The notes beneath the pieces are model-generated. The model did not search any database. It saw only the letters and a list, made by a program, of their open reading frames with translations, and was not told where the DNA came from. DNA of 64,000 nt, taken from Metallyticus violacea. Its lineage: Eukaryota > Arthropoda > Insecta > Mantodea > Metallyticidae. The DNA is taken from positions 184,008,041 to 184,072,040 of the forward strand of contig CM060846.1 in assembly GCA_030762175.1 (NCBI GenBank), given 5' to 3'. Position 1 is the stretch's first letter, and every line of letters starts with the position of its first letter. The position numbers and the translations under genes were made by a program. This document shows, piece by piece, positions 57,758-64,000 of the stretch.

Positions 57758-58519
57758 CAAATATCTCAATAATATTTGCCAGCTACAGTGGAAAATTTAC
57801 AAGCCGGTTATGCAAAAGTTTAAAATCATGCAAAAACCAAACCTTTATATGTTACAGTATTATAACAATATATGTTAGAATTTTGGAAATCTGAAGGCAA
57901 TTGTTCCAATTTTTCCCCTGATTTCACATGGAATCGCCCATTTGTGGCTCCCAAGTAGATAACAAGTACAATAATTGGTCCAGTGTACTCATACCTGGAA
58001 TTCGCTTACAGTTATAATCATTATTTTAAAGCTTTAATAATTTTTTAAATAATTTTAAATTTACAACGTCACAGTATTAGAATTCTAGAACAAAACAGTT
58101 TACATATATAACTCCTATAAATATCAAACTTCAATCGTAAAGGTAAAGATATAATACTCTAAATTGTTAACATTTTAAGTTAAGAATTATTGAAAAATAC
58201 TTTGGAACTATAACATGTTTTGGAATTGACAAAACGGTGGATGAGATAAAACTGAAATTGTGACGAAAGAAGAATGCAGTGAGAGATGATATCGAACAGA
58301 GAGATATGCAATAAAGGGGTCACTGTACCATAAATGTTTCTCTTAATATGACCAGCGCACCCATATGTTGTCCTTAAGATCAGTCTTTGTAGGTTTCTAG
58401 AATCAAGAATAGACATTTGATTAATAAAATGGAGTATTAGTCCGAGAAAGATGAGAAAACTAAATTAAAAATTAATTGCATTTTATTGAGAGCAACAAAG
58501 ACGGGGTTTGCGTTTTTTT

Positions 58520-58770
58520 TTCTCCCCCCCACTGAACAGCGCCCATAAGCGCCCATTTCATTCCTTTTCAGTTTAGATAGGTGTTTGTATTTTTTTCCAC
58601 ATTCTCCGTAAAAACGCCAGTTTCACATATAAATCAGATAAGGTATTGTATCGACCTTTCTTGTCACTTTATGATTTTTTTTTTAAATAAATTCCTCTTT
58701 AAAATGTGCTTTAAAGGTTTGGGAAAAGTGATGTAAATCTTTTCTCATTCCATTCACTGTAATAATTGTT
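58520..58770 (-). repeat. Inverted repeat, right member
   Basis: The reverse complement begins CAGTGAATGGAATGAGAAAA and follows the left member block by block. The two members enclose about 1.7 kb with no coding signal. It may be the arm of a fold-back or MITE-like element. Confidence 0.8.
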
Positions 58771-59110
58771 CTCAAGTATAGTTTTTTTTTTAAAAAAAAG
58801 TACAGCTCCACAAAGGTTTTTAAAATCTGATTTCCATGCAATTACATTGTTGTTTTATCTGTGAGGTTCGAGTCACTTTAACTTGCTCCTCAACACTGCG
58901 TAACTACTGTTTCTTTTTGAAGTTGAAGCCCATTTACTAAAAGAAAAGTGACTTGTGCTGTTAGGTCAGGGTGATGACAAATTTTTCCCACTCCCTTCGC
59001 AATAGTAATTGTGTCGAAATATTTATTTCCCAAAAAGGGGCAGATTGTGATAGTTTTAAAATCTAATTTTGGCGTACATGGACTGGTGGTAAATGCTTTA
59101 AAACCTTAAC
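58690..59110 (+). repeat. Tandem duplication, period about 240 bp
   Basis: GTGATG-AAAT-TTTCTCATTCCATTCAC-GTAATAATTGT and TTTTAAAATCTGATTTCCATG (58727-58845) recur as GTGATGACAAATTTTTCCCACTCCCTTCGC-AGTAATTGT and TTTTAAAATCTAATTTTGGCG (about 58970-59075). The first unit overlaps the inverted repeat's right member. Confidence 0.7.
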
Positions 59111-59195
59111 TTTCACCTTTCGCTAAAAACAGTCATTAAATACCAACGGTTAGGGGAAAATGGTGATATATATAACATAACTAAAAACGCAGAAA

Positions 59196-59480
59196 CCGCC
59201 ACGGGTGGCCGAGGTCGTTAAGGCATGGACTCGTGAGCGGGAGGTCTGGAGTTCGAATCCCACCAGGACCGTCCTCCCTGACTGAGGTTTTTTCCAGGTT
59301 TTCCTCAGTCCCCCTGACTGGCAAATGCCGGGGAGATACTCTAAATTTAGGCCTGAATCGTTTCCTTCCTTAAAAAAATCCTTTCACAATATATCATTTC
59401 ATTTCATGTATCACCAGTGTTCACCGCCTGTGGTGCCACAGTAATAAAAACGGGCGTTAAACACAATTTAAAAAAAAAAA
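59196..59480 (+). mobile_element. SINE-A, full length
   Basis: Near-consensus head CCGCCACGGGTGGCCGAGG, B box GGTTCGAATCCC, body, end ACGGGCGTTAAACACAATT and a 10-A tail. A possible short duplication (CAGAAA) on both sides is too short to trust. Confidence 0.95.
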
Positions 59481-59669
59481 CAGAAAAGGATGAAACACTA
59501 AGAAATGTTATTGTTTCTAGTTATTGTTATTTAGTTATATTGTTGATAGCGTTACATTATTTTCATATATATTCGCTCGTTTTCAAATCAAAATGTTTTT
59601 AATGCAGATGTGAGTAGTTGAGATATATGTGAGAGTTCGTGACATCGTATCAGTTAAATTTATAACATC

Positions 59670-59861
59670 ATGACATCCTTACAAACTCGTGTAATCGAAG
59701 ACTTAGTAAGTTGGCGTAAAGAAGTCAACAGGATGAACGAGGTGCTGGACATCGACATCTCCAAGAATTCAGCGCAGTTAGAAATGACCAGGATCGTGGC
59801 TGATGGATTAATCTGGTGTCTAGAAAGGAGTTTGGCACCTAACTTCGAAGTATCCACATAA
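59670..59861 (+). CDS. Small orphan open frame, 63 codons
   Basis: I do not recognise this frame. It begins MTSLQTRVIEDLVSWRKEV and continues with a charged helical-looking stretch (NRMNEVLDIDISKNS), then EMTRIVADGLIWCLERSL. Its residue mix (charged, few Phe/Ile/Asn/Lys runs) and higher GC set it apart from chance frames here, and an AATAAA lies 64 bp after the stop (59925-59930). It has no predicted membrane segment or signal peptide. Against it: the opposite strand is also open over the same span (59660-59857), it is short, and it sits in repeat-rich DNA. It could be a small gene, a piece of an old mobile element, or chance. Confidence 0.3.
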   Translation: MTSLQTRVIEDLVSWRKEVNRMNEVLDIDISKNSAQLEMTRIVADGLIWCLERSLAPNFEVST

Positions 59862-60899
59862 GCCCAAATTTTTTACCTAATTTTGGGATGCTTGTAACAG
59901 AAGTAATGGTAAAGAAATTAAACGAATAAAAGAAATATATACTTTTGTGTGGTTAATAGTGTACGAAAAAGACAGTGTAGGTGTCGGTGTCTTTTCTGTT
60001 ATAGAAACCTCTATGGATTGGTGCTTTGGTGGTGATGAAACATGAAGTCAGACGATAAATGTGGCATATGTACATGTAACAATGTTGCGTCAATAATAAT
60101 GTTTAAAACCATATTATAGAGTTATCATTGATGTAAAATCAGTGAAACCCATTGCGTGTGAGCTCTAGGGTACTCACTATTGTGTATAGTATGGCTATAT
60201 AGAATAAAAGCATTAAATTCGCCCCAGTTTTCACAAGCTTTCATACAGGAAATACCTATCATTAAAACTTACATTTTTTTATTACAGGATACAGTACCAC
60301 TGCAGAGATAATTAAATATATCAACTTAATTTTTATTCCAGTATGTAAATTTGATTGTTTTCAGTTTTGAAATGTTATCTATTTGAGGAAAACTAGAGTA
60401 AAAAAGAAAAAGTTTAATATTTCGATATGTCTGTGTTATATCATTAATATGTGGTTGCATGTAAAACTCAGAAATTGGTAAAAGAGAAATTTAAATTTTC
60501 GCTAATAAGAGTTGGAGTGGCATTCCTCCTTCGACGATCCCTCCTACCACTGAACGAAAACCACGTGATACCTCCCCAGTACTCTTCTGCCACCGCTCGC
60601 ATAAATAACATGAGATTCGCTGTTGGTTCTACGTACAGATTGCCATGTGAGGGCATAGTGAAAGCAGCCCATTGCGACATCTACTTAGGGATAGAGAAAG
60701 AACATTTTACTTATTTATTATACATAAGAATTATTTGATTACAATACGTATATCATATTAAATATTTAAATGCTATAGCAGATTGAATATTTTTTTTGCA
60801 ACAGTTAAAAATTATATTCTTTTTTCACGAACATGTGTTTTAAAGTGAATCGCATTATCTTTTTTCGTGGAACATAATTTTTTTCGCTTAACATTAAGG
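59862..60899. other. No recognisable gene; one GC-richer patch
   Basis: A patch at about 60510-60690 is GC-richer and open on both strands (60451-60738 plus, 60468-60680 minus). It matches no family I know. Confidence 0.4.
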
Positions 60900-61110
60900 T
60901 AAAATAGTACTTTTTCGCTGACGTTTAAAGTGAATCTGTAGGGGGGATTTTTTTTTTTTTTTTTTCAGTTAACGATACCTAAGGACAAAATTAGTGAATT
61001 ATCGTGATAAAACACAAAATGCTCTCCCATGCATAGATTCAATATCAGGATGAAACGGTGGGGTATGGGAAGAGCATAAAAACAGGAAAATTAGTCTTAA
61101 ATTAGTATTA

Positions 61111-61146
61111 AACAGTTTATTATGAGCATGCTCATAATAAACTGTT
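61111..61146. repeat. Perfect 36-bp palindrome
   Basis: AACAGTTTATTATGAGCA is followed at once by its exact reverse complement, centred on GCATGC. There is no spacer. It can form an 18-bp cruciform arm. Confidence 0.97.
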
Positions 61147-61188
61147 CACGCTGTTTTTATATCGTGCTTTGTGCATTAACCCAATGGT

Positions 61189-61483
61189 TTTTTTTAAATG
61201 ATTTATTTATGGACGCTCTTTAACAGCTCAAGTCATCAGCGTCCCATTCAACTCAGGGCATGAAACGGCCGACAAATTTTGCTCAGAGGCCTCTCTTTCA
61301 GGCTTGAGGTTCTTTATCGTGCCGTAAATGTACGACACGGGACCCACGGCTTCACTTCCCTTCCGAAGGAAGCCATACTTAGGATTTTTACGCCCCGAAA
61401 AAATCCATCGGTCCTGGCCGGGTTCGAACCCGCGATCTTGGGTTAAGAGGCAAGTATGGTAAACACTACCCCACCAGGACCGA
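61189..61483 (-). mobile_element. SINE-B, young full-length copy
   Basis: Identical 12-bp duplications TAACCCAATGGT at 61177-61188 and 61484-61495. B box GGTTCGAACCCG intact; head GGTCCTGGTGGGGTAGTG. Very close to the 41552 and 42645 copies. Confidence 0.96.
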
Positions 61484-61602
61484 TAACCCAATGGTAAATA
61501 AAGTGTTTTGGTAGCATGTAAAATAATTAGATTACTCAAAATATATAACTAAAATAGATATGCAATAAAATCAAAACCATTATTAAAATCTCATTAATAA
61601 AT

Positions 61603-61735
61603 AGATAGAAGTTAAACACACTGTTATACATTTTGATAAAAACCCAGAATTTTGTGGAAATAGGCATTAAAATAAAACATTTAGGGAAATGTGCATTATT
61701 GAACATGTAGAAATTAAACATGCTGTTACGGTTTT

Positions 61736-61788
<53 letters not shown>

Positions 61789-62160
61789 CGACTTTTGTGG
61801 AAATAGGCGTTAAGCCAAAGCACATAGGGTAAACACATTTTTAAGCACATAGAAAGTCAAAACATACTGTTATACATTTTGCTAAAACCCTGATTTTTTA
61901 GAAATAGGCAATAGAGTCGCGGGAAAACACATTTTTAAGCAGATAGAAAAATATAACATACTGTTATACACTTTGGTAAAACCTTTCCTTTTTTGTTGAA
62001 AATGTGCATTAAAATAAATAAAAAAATGTGAAATCACATTATTAAACAAATAGAAATTAAACATACTGTTATACATTTCGTTAAACCCTGACTTTTTGTA
62101 GAAAATATACATTGAAATCAAAAACATTTGTGAAAACACATTTTTAGGCAGAAATTAATA
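61603..62160 (+). repeat. Tandem array, period about 90-140 bp (mostly ~105)
   Basis: Units begin with TAGAA-TTAAACATACTGTTATACATTT wording at about 61603, 61707, 61848, 61939 and 62047. Each continues with AAACCCTGACTTTTTGT, GGAAATAGGCATTAAA and AACACATTTTTAAGCA. The second unit is lengthened by a 49-A run. The period is not exactly constant. Confidence 0.85.
61738..61786 (+). repeat. 49-A homopolymer
   Basis: Uninterrupted run inside the tandem array, at a place where other units have only a few bases, so it is an expansion within the array rather than a retroposon tail. Confidence 0.95.
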
Positions 62161-63248
62161 CAAAATTGTAGTATAACAAAAAGTAGTAGGCATACTCGTG
62201 TTAAAACTATTTTTTTTTCACAACGTATAGAAAATTAAAACACACTAATTCAAGAATCTACGATGGATGCATTTGCACTTGCAGACACAATTATGAATAT
62301 GTAGAAATGGTGATGTAATATTATGCACGTAACAAGTACGTACTGCTTGACAATACAGGCATTTTAGTTTTTAAAAAAAAACTGTTTTTGTAGAACAACT
62401 GTACATTTTATTCCATAATAATGTTCTGCATTCTATATCTGGTAAAAAAAGTCTTCTATAAACAACTATAAAAATGAAAATATTCACTAAAATGATTTTA
62501 CACTGTTTACATTGAAGTGCACTTGACATTTTTCATAGAAAATTGACGATATTTAAAATATGAAATATATAAACACACAAGTTAATTAAAAAATCACATG
62601 CACATCGAGGACAGTCGTAAGTTGGCTTGTAGTATTTTTGCACATGAACGTACAGACTTTGTATATTATAGAGTTTACAAGCACGTAAGAGTTTGGCACT
62701 GTAAACACACAGGAGTATATGTATGAGACTTTTTGTTGAACCGTACGGTGTATGGTTTCCAAATACAACTCCGTCCGTGGATTTCGGTATACCTATAACT
62801 GTCACAATGTTTACAATAATTTTCACAACATTTATTTACATAGTATTTCGTATATATACCTCCTATCTACCACACGTGTGTTGAGGACACAATGCTTATA
62901 GCTGTACTTCCCCAAAAATGGAAATTCTTGTAGTTTATGCAATTAGTATTTCGAAAGCAGATGCTGATTCATACATTCGATAAATCCTGGCTTACTTTTA
63001 TACCAAAAACTTGATAATTTCTACGGTTCAGTCAGCAATACAAATATGCAGTCACACCTTGGATTTCAAACAAATGTGGGTTTTCTACTGCGCTTGCGCA
63101 ACCGACTTGGTTTTCAACCAGTAAGATTAATTTTCCGTATCTTCTTTCCCGGGCAAAAATTAATTCTTAAAAACATGAAACAATGTAATTAACCGGCTGG
63201 CCCCAAGGGAAATCAATAACAGGCACAAAATATGTGACCCTAAACGCT

Positions 63249-63249
<1 letters not shown>

Positions 63250-63300
<51 letters not shown>
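63250..63300 (+). repeat. 51-A homopolymer
   Basis: Uninterrupted run after CCCTAAACGCTC. The nearby wording CCCTAAACACTCAACAGAAAAAAAA (about 63380) shows the same position with a short run, so this too is an expansion in place. Confidence 0.95.
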
Positions 63301-63305
<5 letters not shown>

Positions 63306-63547
63306 TAAAGGCTAGAACTCGTAAAACTTGGAAAAGGTTTCAACAGGGTAGCCCAGGGGAAGATAATAAAATATACCTGACCCTAAACACTCAACAGAAA
63401 AAAAAATGTTAAGACTAGAGTTTGCAAAAATATGGAATTGCTCTTAACAGGTTGACCCTAGAGGAAACAATAGCAGGTAAAAAATACCTGACTCTGGGAG
63501 GGTGAAAGCTTTCGGCGCCGGGACATGCTTCTTTTCTTTTCTTTTTC

Positions 63548-63836
63548 TTTTTTTTTTTTGAGTAATGTTTAACGCCCGTTTTTATTACCGAGGCATCAAA
63601 GACGGTGGACACTGATGACACATGGGATGAAATAATAAATTGGGAAACGATATTTTTTAAGGAAGGAAGCGTTCCAGGCCTATGTTTAGGGTACCTCACC
63701 GGCATTTGCCAGTTATGAGGACTGAGGAAAACCTGGAAGAAAAAAAAACAGTCAGGGAGGACGATCCTGATGAGATTCGAACTCCAGACCTCCCGCTCAC
63801 GGTACATGCCTTAACGACCTCGGCCACCCGTGGCGG
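63548..63836 (-). mobile_element. SINE-A, full length
   Basis: Plus strand reads T tail, AATGTTTAACGCCCGTTTTT, body, GGATTCGAACTCC-type B box region, and CCTCGGCCACCCGTGGCGG. The head lacks a few bases of the CGCGGACTCGTGAG block. Flanks GCCGGGACATG (about 63518) and TCCGGGGACAGG (63836) look like a slightly diverged target duplication. Confidence 0.93.
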
Positions 63837-64000
63837 TCCGGGGACAGGTTGAAACATGATTGAAGTGAAAAATATATACCAGCACAACTTTCAGCACACA
63901 TTCAGTAAGTCGACGGAGCCAGAGGTAGAAACACACTCGCTGCAGTTGGCCTATGGTGTGTTATTTTATATTTTTTTTTCTAACACCCTACTACACGACT

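Larger units (their letters stand above)
60900..63990 (+). repeat. Long dispersed segment, copy 2 (mate at 21.9-23.6 kb)
   Basis: Matching blocks in the same order and orientation as copy 1: GAATTATCGTGATAAAA, AATATCAGGATGAAACGG, GATGTAATATTATGCACG-AACAAGTACG, TGCTTGACAATACAGGCATTTT, AGTATTTCGAAAGCAG, CGATAAATCCTGGCTTAC, GTTCAGTCAGCAATAC, ATACCTGACCCTAAAC, CTGGGAGGGTGAAAG and GGTGTGTTATTTTATATTTTTT. SINE-B, SINE-A, two poly-A runs and a 105-bp array interrupt it. It probably continues past the window end, where a right arm like 23600-24510 would be expected. Confidence 0.65.

Noticed and set aside
60451..60738. 95-codon frame as a host exon
   Set aside because: The patch is GC-richer but open on both strands, with no splice signals I trust and no recognisable domain.
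61536..61850. Poly-Phe minus-strand frame
   Set aside because: Created by the 49-A run within the tandem array.

Overview
This window looks like repeat-rich, AT-rich nuclear DNA from an animal, most likely an arthropod. The arthropod call is inference: it rests on the mixture of tRNA-derived SINEs, mariner-type elements with DUF4817-like heads, PIF/Harbinger, hAT and DUF7869-type relics, and LINE reverse-transcriptase scraps. I found no intact host gene, no rRNA, no free-standing tRNA gene and no CRISPR array. Nearly every recognisable coding trace belongs to a dead transposon. The window is best read as intergenic or deep-intronic DNA.

Two tRNA-derived SINE families dominate. SINE-A has a Leu/Ser-tRNA-like head (A box like TGGCCGAGGTCGTTAAGG, B box GGTTCGAATCC), a shared body, and an A-rich or (ATTC)n tail; there are about 16 copies. 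SINE-B has a second tRNA-like head (GGTGTAGTGGTAACCA, then GGTTCGAACCCG) and a tail ending near CATAAATAAATCAATAAA; there are about 10 copies. Several copies have exact or near-exact target-site duplications of 9-16 bp. Two further tRNA-like heads (SINE-C, SINE-D) and an unnamed dispersed repeat (R3, three copies) are also present.

Layout. 0-8 kb: SINE fragments, a triple 116-bp tandem repeat and unannotated AT-rich DNA. 8.1-9.8 kb: a DUF7869-type transposon protein relic split by a SINE. 13.0-14.9 kb: a probable hAT remnant. 15.4-17.5 kb: a mariner with TIRs and three nested SINEs. 18.2-24.5 kb: a composite element with about 1-kb inverted arms, carrying tandem arrays inside; part of its interior recurs at about 60.9-64.0 kb and its arm recurs at about 55.0-55.5 kb. 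25.9 and 43.7 kb: LINE reverse-transcriptase scraps. 32.7-33.4 and 39.8-41.2 kb: two internally deleted mariner-like elements of one family, the longer with a higher-order tandem array. 36.6-37.6 kb: a DUF4371-type hAT relic truncated by SINEs. 46.7-48.2 kb: another DUF4817-like element, split by a SINE with a 16-bp duplication. 49.6-51.8 kb: a PIF/Harbinger transposase pseudogene that keeps a readable GT-AG intron. 56.6-59.1 kb: inverted and tandem repeats.

No genes work together here in a host pathway. The biology is layered transposition: old DNA transposons decayed by stops and frameshifts, then served as targets for younger SINEs, while minisatellite-like arrays grew inside several elements. 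Family names come from reading motifs by eye; no database search was run. I did not find a convincing new functional system. The long-inverted-arm composite repeat is the best candidate for something uncatalogued.
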